A DNA stretch of 64,000 nt. It comes from Ignelater luminosus (lineage: Eukaryota > Arthropoda > Insecta > Coleoptera > Elateridae). Shown here piece by piece: positions 12,401 through 27,400 of the stretch (within the stretch, counting starts at the first letter, position 1; each line of letters begins with the position of its first letter). The stretch covers positions 1 through 64,000 of the forward strand of contig VTPC01003575.1 of assembly GCA_011009095.1 (NCBI GenBank), read 5' to 3'. The position numbers were made by a program, and so were the translations under genes. The notes below the pieces were generated by a model. The model was not told where the DNA came from. It saw only the letters and a program-made list of their open reading frames with translations, and searched no databases.

Positions 12401-15400
12401 GTGAATGTGATATTGTCTGGTCTTTCAACTTGTACTTTACGGCTGGCAATTTTTGAGGATGAATCTGAAACTGGAAAGAAAAATATTAGCAAATCTTCTT
12501 CTAATCAAATACTTGTAGTTATCATGTTTGAATAGCACTCCCTTAATTTTATAATTTATGAAAACAAAGTCTATTTAATTTCAAATGGAATCAGTTTGAG
12601 GTTAACTGTTTTTGTGTAATCAATACTTACTGCTTAACGTACACTGCATGCTTATGATTATATCTATGGTTTTATTTCATTTTGGCATAAACAAAGATAC
12701 TAAAAAAGTTCTGAAGCAATTTTAATGTTTGCAAACTCGATTCTATTATAGAAGATGCCTGACTGTGACTTCAAATCAAGCAGCATTGTTGCTCACTAAT
12801 TTTATTCCGTTCATAAATCATAAAAGCTTTCTGTGAAGCCAAATAAATTAGAAGCCAAACTTACAAAACAGTAATACCTTGACAAGGTCAAGGGCAATAA
12901 TAAAAAGGTAAATAAACAAAAGGAAACAACAAGAAGAATGTAACGAGCATTTGCAAAATAATTTGAATGTATAACAAACTTATTTTGATATAACCCATCA
13001 TTTTGAATAATTTTTGTTATTATTAGATTATAACAAATTAGACTCAATATGCTTAAAACCTTTATCATTTTCATTTTTTATTAATTGTGCATACATTGAT
13101 AATTCTAAATTTCAGCTGATAACTACCACACTTATTAAATTCTGTAACGGGAAGTGAGGGTCTGCTATCAATATGGATTTACTTTGTCAATATTCTCAAT
13201 ATTATGCTGGTACCATTCTGTACTCTGTTACCATTGAATATATCTATAGCCCACAATATTCCAAATTACATGAGGTCAGAAATATTGATTAAATAAGTTC
13301 ATGACTAAACTATCTCGATGTATTTAATTATTTTAAATTCCCTCTCTTTCTCTTAAGTTTCTGCAAGGGTATTACAAATAGTCAGCAGAAGTATGTAACT
13401 AATTTAGTAAATGCTACACCTCCAGTTGTAATTTAAACACTCATGTAAGAAAGGTAGTTTCTAAACAAGTTTCCTACTCCTACAATCCATTAAAGTTGGT
13501 CAATCTTATTTTGATATTTGTTGTTCAAACCATTACTATTAGGCCCTGTAATAAAATTTTTGATGTACTTCACTTGCTCAAATTCTAATCCACAGGTGTC
13601 CATTGGTAGGAAGTTGCAATTGAAATTTTGAAAAAGATATTGAAATGCAAAATGGGATTAAGGAGTTTCGTTCTGCTTAGGAATAGGTCTACACAATCAA
13701 TAGAGCGAGCTTTTTTCATCTTTTCAGGTTTCACAGCTAGAGGTCATCAAAGCAAACTACCCAAATTCAAAATTATAAAAATCGTTTTTTCAATAATGGT
13801 ACAAGACAAGGACAAATAGGAGATCTTCTTATGCTTATCTTTCCCATGCAAAAGTTTTTCGGTGAATAACAAAAGACAATCGCCGAATCTAGCCATTTCA
13901 CCAAACTTTTACCCACTGATCGCCAACAAGGTTCAAGTGTATCAGCAGGTAGAGTTCGAGCTTCTTTTGTTTCTCTCACCCTCTGCGATTTAGGTGAGGT
14001 GTAAGTAATGACTCAACTCATCACATGAACTGGGTTCAGATGATTCTTCTTTCAGTCCTTCCACTCCCTTGTCAACTCTTTCAGTGTTTTTTCCTTAACT
14101 TATCCTGTTTCTGCCACCTGTTGCATTTATATTTTTCCCAGTCTTCCCCTTTTTCTTGAACTGAGGTTGCCAGTTAAAAAACATAAAACTATATTGATCA
14201 TAGTCAAGAATTTTACAAAAAAAAATCTTAGTCACTTAATAGCACATTAGAGATTATCCGTAAATTAAATATATCTGGGCTGATTATTACAAAATCACCA
14301 CAAATCATAACCTATGCAGATGATCTTGTCATTACAGGTAGATCAATAGCAAAACTTAAACAAGACTTTCTAGAATTAAGCGTAACAGCTCAACTACAAA
14401 TTGCAAACTATAATTTCAAAGAAGTTATAAGCTTTAACTACTTGGGTAGTCGAATGCCAAGAACAATAACTGAATAGAACCTGCAGCACACAAGCAGTAA
14501 AGGGAAGCCAAAGATTATGTGACATATGGGTGAATAAAGTGATCAGAATCTGAAATATCCTACTCTCCACCAATACTGTGAAGGCAATAGCAGACTGTAT
14601 TCCCGAGGGTGAATAGAAGGCTAACCAAAGAAGAAATATTCCTGGGTATGTAATTCAGAGTATCTGGCAACACTGTTTTACACCATATCATACTGTATCT
14701 TTCTTATTATTATCGCCATCTTATTATTGCAGATTTCTCAACTTCTTTCTCACTATTTCTATTATTCTAAAAGTTTTTATTTTCTTTTTATCCACTAATT
14801 CACTCTAATTAGCGTCGTTTTACACGGTAGTAAATCTTAACATAAATTTTTGTATAAAGATTGTCAAAGTTTTGAAATAAAAAATTAAATAAAAGTTTTT
14901 TTAAGTCATATTTGCTGTTTGCAACTTGGTAATAATTTTATGTAAAATTTCTCAATGGCGCATGCGTGTTTAATCACATAGAGGCGCTGTTGATCCACGT
15001 TAAATTTGACAAGTTTAAACGTCAGTTTGTAAGTTTCAGGTTATTGAAATTTAAATTTAAAAAAAAGGAATTATTAATGCCTTGTTCTTGCGTATTCTTT
15101 ATTCTTTGCAAAGTTTATATGAGCAAATGCGTATTTTTTATTTTCTCGCCGTCATTTTCATCACTTTCACAATGAATCGGGTTAACCCAAATAACTCTGT
15201 CATGTAATTTGTATGATGAGTTCAAAAATACAAGTTACGTTTCCGAAAATGCACCATTTATTAAATTTTTCTAAAATTTAAGTTTTAATAACCTCACACT
15301 TATAAATTCACGTTTAAACTTGTCAAATTTAACGTGAAGCAACAGCGCCTCTAGCGGAAAGAAAATCGTTATTGAGCTCAATTTGCGATCGCCTGGCTTT

Positions 15401-18400
15401 GTTTAATCACAAAGCCAGTTGATTGTGATACCTCGTCGTCATCTTCATCACCTTTACAATTATTTTTTTTATAAATTGCTGTAAAACAGATTTGGTAAGG
15501 GTTGCGCAACCGTTTCTGAATAAATCGAGTTAACCCACATAACTGTATCATTTAATTTGTATGATCAGATCAGAAATACGAATTAAGTTTCCGAAAACGC
15601 ATTATTTGTTACTTTTTTCTAAAATTTAAATTTTAATAACCTCAAACTTATAAACTGACGTTTAAACTTGTCAAATTTAACGTAGATCAACAGCGCCTCT
15701 AGCGGAGATAAAATCGTCTTTTGTTTAGTGTAGATACTTGGTAACGTGTTGGTAACGCAATCAACTGGCTTTGTTTAATCACATTTGTAAGTGACATCTC
15801 TGGATGACAAAATAAACACGAAAGAAATAACCTAAATATTGTTAGTTATGTTTTTAAAAATTAGCATTTATAATCATAAACAAATATCGGAACAATAATA
15901 GTAGTCGTGAAACCAACGACGCGATGTCACAACATAAAATGCCATAATATTTAACGTTCACGTAGTACTGGCGTTTTGGTACTCTGGTAGTCAAGAATTT
16001 TGTACGAAAATGCGTTTGCAACGGTGTAAAATATTTATGTAAAGATTTATATAAAAATGTATGTTATGTAATTTGACTTTTAAAATTTTTAAGCCAAAGA
16101 ATACAATGTGCCACATACTTATACAGGGTGATGCACCAGTGATGAGGATTGGATGCAACCCAACTTACGTATTTCCAAAGCAACTAGAAGATTGGATAAT
16201 AAAAATTAAAACTCCAATTATACACTGAATTTTTTATCTCGCATCATACTTATAGGCAACACACCATACTTCCATAGATAGCTTTACAAATATATTTTTA
16301 AAAAATTTATTAAAGAGTAGGCTAGCTTCTAAAATAGACATTCAAATTACACATTCAATTGTTTCTGTCATTGCTTGTAAAATTACTGTCACAATTGGTC
16401 ACAATAATGTTTTCTAACAAATAAAAAACTAGAAAAGATTATGATTTAGCAGTGAGGCTGTACAGAGATCGCTACCCAAATAGAAGCCCAGTACATTTTA
16501 CTTTAGAAAAGAATTTAACAAAGCCTGGAACTTTTATTAAACCAAAAGTTAAAACTTGACAAGCAACAGGCGAGGTTAGTGAAGTCGTATTGGCTGAAAT
16601 TGCTGTGAATCCTCACACAAGCTAAAGAGCTATTGCAGAAATGGTAGTAATTAGTCAGAGCTCAATTTGCAGTATTTAGAAAGCAAATGTATCTCATTCT
16701 TATCATTTCAGGTACATTTACATTAGTGCAACGTAAACATGATTCTCATTCGTATCATTGTAGATTAGTTCAGCACATAACCGAGGAAGATTGTGGTCAA
16801 CATATACAGTTTTATCAAGAAACCAGTACTTTTTAAAGCTTGTACTGTTTTCAGATGAAGCTAGATTTAGTAATAAAGAAGTAGTTAATAGACATACTTG
16901 TCATTATTATTACCAAGAAAATCTCCACTAGATCATCTACGTCTTTTCCCTTAATGTTTGGTGTAGAATTATTGGGGATGACATTATTGGACTACATTTC
17001 TTTGAAAGTAACCTGATTGGAGTAATGTATTTTTTCCTGGAAAATGTTTTAGCTACTTTATTAGAAGATATTTCAGAAGGCAGATAATGTGGTATCAAAA
17101 TGATGGAATTATCTAAGTGCAGGTTTTGAAAATAGATTAATAGCAAGAGGTGCAGGCTTGGTCATCACATAGTCCTGATCTTGCACCTCTAGACTTTTTC
17201 CTTTAGGGTTCGTTCATGCACATCAACCATGCCAGATGTGTTATAGCGTGTAAGGAATTCCATCCGTAAAAGAATTGCATTTTTCAAGTGGCAGATTGGA
17301 AAAAAGTCTGAACATTTGTTAAAATATTCATTTTTAATAGTTTCTTTGTTTGCTAATTGTTTGTCTTAGTAGTTTTATGTTTTCTACTCATTTTTTTTTA
17401 AATATTAAATTTTAATTTTATTTATAGTCCATAATACACACGTTTCTGAATTTTGATTCTGATATCCTATTATGTAGTATTTACTAATATTACAGTTGTG
17501 TTAGTTTTCAATTACAGAAGCTAGCCTACTTTTTAATAAATTTTCTAAAAATATAATTTTTCTAAAGCCACCTATGAAAGTATGATGTGTTGCCTATAAG
17601 TATGGTGCAAGATAAAAAATTCACCCTGCATATACCTTAGAAATTCCATTTTTTTTTTTCTTTTGACAGTTTTTATATTAATTTTAGTGCATTCAAAATT
17701 AGTTTTAAATTAGAACATGTACACAGATGCTGAAGAAACTGACACGATTTTAATTTACAGTGAATCTAAAAAAAATGCGGAGTTAATGTTGCGTTTGTAT
17801 TATCAGCGCTATTCCAAAAGTAGAGCAGCAATGGACAAGATTTTCAAACGCCTAGAAATGTCGTTAAGAGAGCATTGGTCTCCAAATACGAAACCAAGAC
17901 AAAGAGTTGCTACCGCAGAGGAAAATGAAGTTTTGGTTATAGAAGCTGCGAAAAAGAATCCCCATGTAAGTCAAAGAGCAATAGCTAGAAAAACTGGAAT
18001 CAGCCAAACATCGGTTAACCAAATACTAAAAGAAAATTGCCAGAACTACTTGAGGCTGTATTGTTAAATATTTGCCAGGAGCTTTGGTTTCAGTTAGATG
18101 GTGCTCCACCCCATCACCACAGACATGTCCAAGATTATTTAAATGCCATATTTAAAGATAAATGGATTGGGAAAGATTCAACTACACCTTGGCCTCCTAC
18201 AAGTCCCAACATGACCTCTCTAGACTATTTTTTATAGGGTACAGTTAAAAGCATGGTGTATAAGAGACGAGTTCTAAAAAACAAGATTGTTGACGCCTGC
18301 AGGTTGATTACTCCTGAGACTTTAGAAAGAGTAAAAGTTTCATTTAGAAAATGTATGGATTGCTTGTGTACAAAACAATCGGCAACATTTTGAACAATTT

Positions 18401-21400
18401 CTTTAATTTATCTTCTCTAATTTTGTTATTCTTGATTGGTTACCAGTAAATTGCTTCTTCTTAATTTGTTTTTATTTGTGTCTTTTTGGACAACTGTAGT
18501 TGCAATTATATTGTTAAGATTTTTTCGTAATAAATGTTCTTTTTCTGCAATTCAGCAATTATCATCATCACTGATGGATCACCCTGTATAAGTATCTTAA
18601 TATATTGCTGTGGTGTCTATTACAGAATAAAAATGTACAATTTTTTAAAAATAATTTGACTACCTTGTCCACAGTTCTAAATTGACTGTATAATTCAAGT
18701 TTGTTGAATTTGATGTTAATCTAATTTACTCAAGAATTATTTTGTTGGGTGTCTGAAATATTTGAAATTATTTCATTAGTAGTACTAATGTTAATTTTCT
18801 CTGCAATACTAAAATAATGCTCGCCCTTTACCGAGTAGTATTCATTCTTATAATTAGTAGATTTAAATAAGATTTTATCCAACTTATCTAATTCTTCGTT
18901 TATTTAATTCTGTTAATTTTAATTCATGTGGCTACAAACGCTGTTATGATTGGTATGAGTTCATATGAATCCACTCGTGTGCTTTATTTGTTTCATGCTT
19001 CTGTCATGCCTAAATGTTTTAAGTTAAGTTTCTGTTTCAATTTTTTCCAACAATTTCTGTTATTTTGCTTCAGTGGAATATATATTTTATTTTGCAATAC
19101 CTAGCTTTAAATTTGACAAAAATGTTAGAGTATCATCAAATTGTAAATAAAAGATTTGAGAATACATACTAAGTAATTTGAGCATCAATTTTCCTAATTT
19201 AAAGAGATGTTTTTAAAATTAAACCTTGTACATAATAATTAGTAGTCAAGTTTTAATTTTTTATTAGATGCCTGCGTTTGAATTTACACTTGGCGTTCTT
19301 TAGTTTTCTTTGTTTAGTTAACCTCAAACATATCAAATGACGTCACACAACTTCTACTATAGTTTATCTCATTTCTATAACTTCTGTTAAATTTTTGTTG
19401 TGTTGGTAACAAAACCTTCTAAACACTAGAATTTTTCATTGAGAAATGTTGATAATATTATTTGTTTTTATTTAAAATCAGATGTTAGATTGTCATTCAG
19501 AAAAGGTAAATGTTTGCATTTCGTAGAGTTACCTTTTGTTGTTTGTTTATTATTTGGAATAAAAATTTATTTTTTGTGTTTATTACTTCAATATTAATTG
19601 TAATCAAAGTGATTTGCACATAAAAACAAATTTGCTGCATTTTAACCCTATTTTGACATATGACATTCGTTTGACAGAAGATTTTCTAGTGAGAAATGTG
19701 TAACTAGAAATAGTGACACGAACATAAATAACTTTATATGATATGTACCCCAAAAGTCTTGGAATCAGCGTAGGTCATGAAACAAAAAACACATATCGTT
19801 TCTAGAATCATGCTAGTTTGTATCAAATAACTCAACTTAGTTGGGACTTTGAATTGGGAAAAGTTAAAATTAGACCAGATGAACATTGGTCTATTGAGAA
19901 TACTAACGATTCTATAGGTTATGTTCAATGTTTTTTGTGTTGTGTTGAGATTGCTTGGAAAAATTCCATTGATTATAAATAAAAAGCCTTTGTAATGAAC
20001 TAATGATGTTAATTATTTTACAGTTTATTTCATGGTGTTGTGGATTATAAAATTAACAAAGATTTAAAAGTTACAACAGATGGTGAACGAGTTGTACGTT
20101 TTCACAAATACACAAATTTATATGCCGTTTCATACTGTCAAACAAATTTTGTAAGCACGAGGTCTCCCACTTCTGGATTTATCGTTAATGTTTCCAGTGC
20201 TGCGAAAGGAATGAATTGAACATAAGACCTGCTTTCTAAACTGATTTTTGTTAAATACAGACAATACGTTGTCTAAATTCTTCTATGCAAACGTCGATAT
20301 CATAATTATGTCATTCACAATTTTCCAAACTTGACCATTACGAAAATAACTTTCCACAATAATTATTTTTTTTTACTTGTATCTAACATAATAATTTTGC
20401 GCGCTAACAATATATTGGGATGCGACCATATCAACCGTCACTATGGTTACAGATAGTCCATAGCAACTCAGTTTGTATGATTTGATTACAGATAATACGT
20501 CAGTTTAAATAAATGAGGTTAAAAACAAATGTCAAAGTGAAAGAATGTCATTTTAAATAAATGAGGTTAAAACGAATGAAAATGAAAACATAAAGTAAAA
20601 TACACTGTGATTTATCACAGGTGGGCCTCCTAGTGTATAAACATTGTTATATTAAATAAATTAAATAAGAAAAAATGCAAATTTAGTAGTATGTTGGTTT
20701 TTGTTTTGTTTTGTTTAATTTTAATATAATTGTGTGTGAAATAAAAAATGATTCCAAGACTTTTGTTATTTTCATGCATTGAAAAATAATTTTCAATATT
20801 CTCCGTCTTGAGGAATAAAATCAGAATTGTATTTTTTTAAAATTTTCTTTCAGTTGTTTAAAATTATCAAAAACTGCAGTAACAGTTCATATCTGAATTT
20901 GCAGTACAACAACAATGTATATAAACGTCCTTGAATTTCTTCCCATTTTAAAGCAATTAATCCTAAAAATGGAACAAACACAAAGCAACTTAAATAAGAT
21001 TAGTACAAATAATGTGAAATGCAATATAATTTCGTGACTAACTAAAAATTATCGTAAACCCACAGTTATCTTAAAATAGATTATTATCAAAGAGAGAACA
21101 AATTAAATAATTTGATTGGCACTCTATTATTATCATATCAAAAGATCAACAACATGTTTGTATAATACATTCAATATCAAAAACTGTCAAAATAAAACCT
21201 ACCTGGTGGTGACGACGCCGACGATGTTGATGATGACTCATTGTCGCCTGCACCAGGAAGTGATATGCTTCTTTTAAACCCTAATCCCGTATTTTTCTCC
21301 GGAGAAGACGGAGTGGATGTCACTTCTAAATTTACATCTCCCCCTAAAAGAATTCACAAATTTGTTTCCAATTCAAACTGGAAATATCTACAAGACAAAC

Positions 21401-24400
21401 CTTCTTTTCCCCTGAATACTTTCTTAGGCGTCTTTTTATTTTTATCGGGGGTTGGTAAATTGATAGGAGTCACAGGTATGTCATTTTGTTGCATACGACC
21501 AGCTACCGAAAAATTAAGCGCGTCCGATTGTTCGACGCGATTCTTCCATTGCTTCGAGGCTGCATCCAATTCGTCCTTTCTTGCTGCAAGTATGGAAGTC
21601 TTCTCGGAAAGTTCCTCCTGTCGCAAAAAGTAACGGAACACATAATACAATGCAAGCACTAGCAAGGCACACACGAATTCGATAAAAAACATCGCGTGTT
21701 TTTGCAAATAAATGATTTAAGGGAGTGGTGTCCCAAAAATAAGTTATGTTTCGTGTGCCACGACCTGGTTAACATCGATTCAAATGCCAAACCATTACTG
21801 GTTGCTCATCACGATTTAGTTTTGATGAATAGACGGAAATGGAGATTCCGCAAAGCCACTGATTTCTATTAATGCTCAAGTTAATGACGACATAGCGATA
21901 ATAGGATTTTCCTTATCATTTATACAGAAATGTCAATGTTTATCTCTGCGGTTAAATATTAAAAAAAGAACACAATTTTTCACTTAATAAAATTACACTA
22001 TACAAACGTACACGACAATTTTTAAAAAGATACTAAAAAAATAATTCATTTCTGCACCTATTTCAACCGCCAGAGAAATTCGTGTTCAATGAAGCTATCT
22101 CGTCACAGTTAACTGCTCATGTGTAGTATATGCGGCTTTTAGAAAGTTAAAAAGGAGATGATAATTTAAAGATTTATGTCTGAATCGAAAACTTACATTA
22201 TAAATGTTCTTAACATTAAGAAGGCTCAATTCTTCGTTGGCATTGTTCAGTTTGGGAATTCTCTTCCGCCATTCGTTATCGCCGCTCTTTTGCAGTTTCG
22301 CCTGCAATTCCGCAATGCTTTTCGGCATGGTCGCCTGCGTCATGGATCGTCGCACTCCAATTTGAATTTCGTCCTCATCTCGAACGATGCCTTGACTTTT
22401 ACTCTTGAGAATTAAACCTTCATTATTGAACCTGCAATAAAATAAAGAAAGATTAATAAAAATTCTGTAGCCATACTAGAAAAAAAATCGTTCTCCAGAA
22501 CTATATTATCTATCTGAGAAACGTTTCAACAAATTTATTTTTCTCCTTTTTCTTTGCTCATGTACGACTTTGACATTGAGAGTTGAGATTTTAAACGTCG
22601 TTTAGTTCAATTCATTTAGCTCCTATCAAATTTTTTAAGTTTACTCCGAATAAATAGATTGAGAACAAGAACTGTCAAGATTAGATTCCACAGGAAAAAG
22701 GTAAAACAAAACTTTTCCTTGCGCCGCAGCCGCTCTGTACATCGCTTCTTGAAAGCCCTTTATGAGACCATGGGAAAAAGAGTTGGTCCCTTAGAAGGTG
22801 AAATCCGACCTAGTGTTCGTATATTCTTCATTGAATGCATTATTGAAAAAGTAAAGCGTATGGTTGTAAGTTGTAATTTGCAAAGTAATCGTCTACATTT
22901 ATCATTTAAACAAATTCAAGAGATTCTAGTAAAAAAACATAAAAACGGAAAAATATGTTTGAATCCAAAACAGCGCGAAAGCAACAATTTTTCCATTAAA
23001 AACATTTCTAGGATGCTATCTAACCATGTTTACTACAGCTAGACAATTAAATGTCTAAAACGAAAACAACACGATACTAACTAATTTTCGCAGAATTCCT
23101 AATTTGTAACTACATATGTGCAACCTATTATTACTATTATTATTATAGATGAGGGGAAACAGAATGCCGATAGCGCAGCGTAATCACCATGTAAACGGGC
23201 CGCGAGTTGGCGAGAACAGCACAACAATAAAGGCAAAAATGAATTTTCATTTAAATATCGTGACTTGTTAAAAATTAAAAAACAAGGAAGAGTTTTGGTT
23301 GATGGAAGTAAATTTATTATCTCTTCTTTAATTTTCATGCTTTATTTCTTCTCGCTGCACATTTTTAGCAGTTAAAATGAAGGTTACCCGCATAATCATC
23401 ATAATAAATTCTTTTGCGTGCTGATGACAGTTACGTGTGCATGAGCTCTCTGTGGAGTGTAGGTATGTAAATTGAGTAATTAGAAAATGTGTCCTTGGTG
23501 GCTTTGAAACTCATTTAAGATGATTTTATATATGTCTGGTTTTATAGTTTTACACGTCATTTTTTTTATTTTATTCCGTAAGCGTAATGATGATGTTATA
23601 AAGTCAATAATTAAAAGAGTGAATGTATATATTTGCGTCTTACTCCCGATTTCATTCTACGTAGTATGTACTACAAAATAGGAAACAATTTATTGTACAA
23701 TTGTTATGCATAACCCAAATCTCCTAGTTGCGGGATTAAAAAGATTTTGAAGGCTTTTCTCCAGTGTTATGCGCAAGTATAAAATTTCCATTTCCTCATG
23801 AATATTACTGTGTTAAAAAAGCAAGAAAATTCAAAATAATTGGTACGTTCCCAAGCGATTTTCAAATAACAAATGTTTAAGAAAAATTGGCTACATTTTA
23901 TATTTTGTACTATATACACTGGAGAAAAGCTTTCGAAATTCTCTGGACTTCTCGGTTTTGCTTACTTCGAGATGTGGGTTTACGGAAGGTGAGACCATTA
24001 TGGAAATTATTATACCTGATCTTCAAGTTAGTAATGCTATTGTCAAGCATACAATGCTATAAAGCATCCAAATAGAAAGGCAATTCTGCGAATTGAAATT
24101 CTGTCACTCGATCAAAGGATTTTATTTTCTAACCAGCCATTATCTTCGTTTGCTCAAGAACAGGATAAACTAAATAAATATTTCACTAGAAATATTCCTA
24201 GGAAAAACGTACTACTAGTTTATGGTAATTGTAGTCATTGTTACATCTGCAACTGAGGGAGTTTTTGATAAGAAAGCTTTAAAGGCTGCTCTAGGAGACT
24301 GCCATGTAGACATAGGAGTACAAGAAGGTTGCCCTCAGGGCAGCTGCCTATCACTCCATCTATGGTGTGTAATAATAGATGGTCTTTTGGAGCGCTTAAA

Positions 24401-27400
24401 GGCGTGCAACTTCTAAATATACTCAGACAAACGCAGACGACAGGCTGGTGCGAGTCAGTGGTCCCGTACTCATCGCCGTCTGTAACCGAATGCAAGTAAC
24501 CTGTTACGATTATAGAAAAATGGTGCAACGAGAATGGTCTTTCGGTCAATCCATCTAAGACGAGGTAATTCTCTTTTACCAAGGAAAAAAATGGAAACCC
24601 ATATTGTGTGATAGACCTTTAACTTACTTAAGGCGATTAATCTGAAAGTCACATGTAGACAGCGACACTATGGCAGTTGCGCCAGGTAGTAATTAAGTGT
24701 TGGAAAATCTCAAATATCTTATTGGCTTTACACGGCGATTATCAAATTACAATCCTTATCCTGTCTATGTAAAAGCAGTGCAATGAAAATGACTCCCAAA
24801 GTTTCACTGGAGATACTATTAGAACCACCGGACCTCCAAACTTGGATAATGAAGGGGGCCATGGCGACTCATCTCAGAAGGCAAAATTCATAAGAACTAA
24901 CATCAGCCATGCCAGAATAGCTCAGTTGTCTACTTGTAGGGTAATCCAGGTACAGAATAGGTTAAGGTTGCATATTTATTTGTTTATCCCAACCAAAGCA
25001 GTCAAGTCAGCTTCCAACAGGATTGGAAGAACAAACCAGTCTTTCAGGAGGAAGCTTACGCCACACACAGAAAAAGCAAAGAAAGTGGAGCAAGATTTAT
25101 ATCTGCGCCGACAACTTTATTTTATAGCTACCAGAACAAGATGTTTAAAAAAGCTTGCCAGAACAAAAAAAGTTAGCCTCATCTGGGTTCCCGGGCATAG
25201 CAGGAACCCGTTCTGGAAATATCAAGACAACAGGTCTCGTAAGGGTTGAACGAATGGGCAGTGCTTGTCGCCAGGTGAAAGACCATAAAGCCAGTTTAAA
25301 CTTGTGAAAGTTAAACTGGTCTGAGCCGGATAACCCTAAGCCTTTTATTGGAGGTCCTCCCGAGCCACTGCACTTTCAGAAGACAGGCGTGGAGGAGACT
25401 CGATATGCTCTAAATGTAGAAATGAAACGTCTTTTTACCTCCTGGAAGAATGTGGGGCTTATAAAAGGTTGAGGTTCAAGATAGGTGCGGACAGAAAACA
25501 GAAAACACAAAAAAGAATAGTAAGCAGTCGTAGAAGTGATTGAACATCTGCAATGGCTATTATTGACTATCTCAAGAAAGAGAAAAAAATAAAAAAGTCA
25601 ACTGAAACCAGCTGATTGAACCTATTTATGCTACGGGTGCAATCTTTTAACGAGTCATCAGAAGATAAGTGAAGTCAAACAGAAAGAATGTCCATTTATT
25701 CGTTCATTCAAGTAATTCAAAGAAACACACCCTTAATGTGTAAATAGACAACACGTGATTCAAAGAATTTCAGTTCCACAAAGCTGTTGAAAAACTTCAA
25801 ATTGACGTATTGACATTTGTAGGTTTTACTCGCTGTAAATTAAAATTTTTACACTTCTAGGTTATGTAAAGCCAATATACAGGGTGTTTACTAAACATGC
25901 GGCAAAAATTCAGGGGGTTATTCCTTGCATTAATTAAAAAATTTTTTGTCCTTGAATGATTTTCGGAAAGACGCTTTGTTTCGAAGATATAGGGCGATAA
26001 AAGTAAAGTAAACCTACAGTGTACTGCACTGGGCCTACGGAGTAGAAGATACGTCCAGAAATACGTTTCCATTGTGACTTGTTACCGTTTCCATAGTGAA
26101 AGTTTTCAAAATTTTTTCGTTTAATACTTAAACTGTTGTTAGTGAAGCTTTCTAATATGAATGGCTATACGAACACTGAGATGACAGATATGCATTTTAT
26201 GTATGGACTTGGCAATGCGAATTCGTTAGACTAGGCGGTTGTACAGTGAACAATTTTCCAAACGTCATATTCCTGATAGAGAAACTTTCCAAAGTATTCA
26301 TTAACGTTTTCATGAAACAATCACATTTAAACGAAATGGAGAACCACGAAGGCCAGCAGTAACAACGGTAGAATTGGAAGGAAATGTATTTTGAATGTAA
26401 GTCTGTGTGGAAAACCTTGAAGTAGAACAGCTTGTATCCATACCACATTCAGCGCGTTCAATCCTCCTGATTTTCCTCAACTTATTGCATTTTGTCAATG
26501 GCTTCTGCAAACTTTGGTTCAAATCCCTCAACTAATGGCGCTGATTCTTTTTGCCGATAAAGCAAATTTCTCCAGAAATGCAATTAGGAACTTTCATAAT
26601 AACCATAACCCACATGAAGTACTTGAAGATCGTTTTTAATATCAATTTTCATTAAATATTTGGATTGGAATTGTGGTTGACTGGCTAATTGGACCAGTAT
26701 TTCTACCAGGAAGACCTACCGGCGAGATGTATCGAAATTTTTTGGAACAATCACTACCTGGGTTTCTAGAGGATATGCCATTGGCAACGAGAAATGTAAT
26801 GTGCTGTATGCACGATGGTATACCAGCACAATTTAGTGTGGTTGCTCGTGATTTTTTAAACGCAACATACAAAGATCGCTGGATTGGTCGAGGTGGACCT
26901 CATTTATGGCCCGCTCGATCCCCAGACTTCAATCCCTTGGATTCTTATTTATGAGGCCATTTGAAAACATTAATGTACACTACTCCAGTGGAAAATGAAA
27001 AAGATTTAAGAACTGGGATAATTGAGGAGTGTGATGCGATAAGAAACAACCCTGGTATTTTTTGAGAAAGTTCAGCAGTCAACAAGCAGCTTTCCGAAAA
27101 CCATCCAAGGACAAAAAATCTTAAAAGAACCCAAGGAATAACCCCCCGAATCTTTGCCGCATATTTAGTAAACACCCTGTATACTTTAACAGTTCATGAC
27201 CTCCTGACAATTGAATTTTCTAGTCATCCGTTATAATACTCAATGATCGATTACCTACCTCGCCATAATCACAATATCATCTCTACCTTACCATGTCAAA
27301 AACATCATTCATCTAGAAAATCATAAATTTGAGATTTCCATTCTTTGATATTCCATAAAGAATGACCTTCAAAGTATCAAAATCTAAAATTCAATACCTT

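Larger units (their letters stand above)
16124..18586 (+). mobile_element. Mariner-like element (outer) with nested insertion
   Basis: Terminal repeats start CAGGGTGATGCACCAGTGAT at 16124 and, inverted, end CACCCTG at 18586, with TA on both sides (16122-16123, 18587-18588). It carries a broken transposase on the + strand (17717-18390) and a second element inserted near its left end (16222-17628). The ends and the transposase style match the CAGGGTG-ended, IS630/Tc1/mariner-type elements common in insect genomes. Confidence 0.75.

Noticed and set aside
21241-21633. 130-codon open frame on the + strand
   Set aside because: It lies antisense to two well-supported Svil exons and is a shadow of them.
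22659-23042. 127-codon open frame on the + strand near a Svil exon
   Set aside because: No ATG until well inside, basic low-complexity composition, no recognised motif. A frame this long is about what chance gives in 64 kb of AT-rich DNA.
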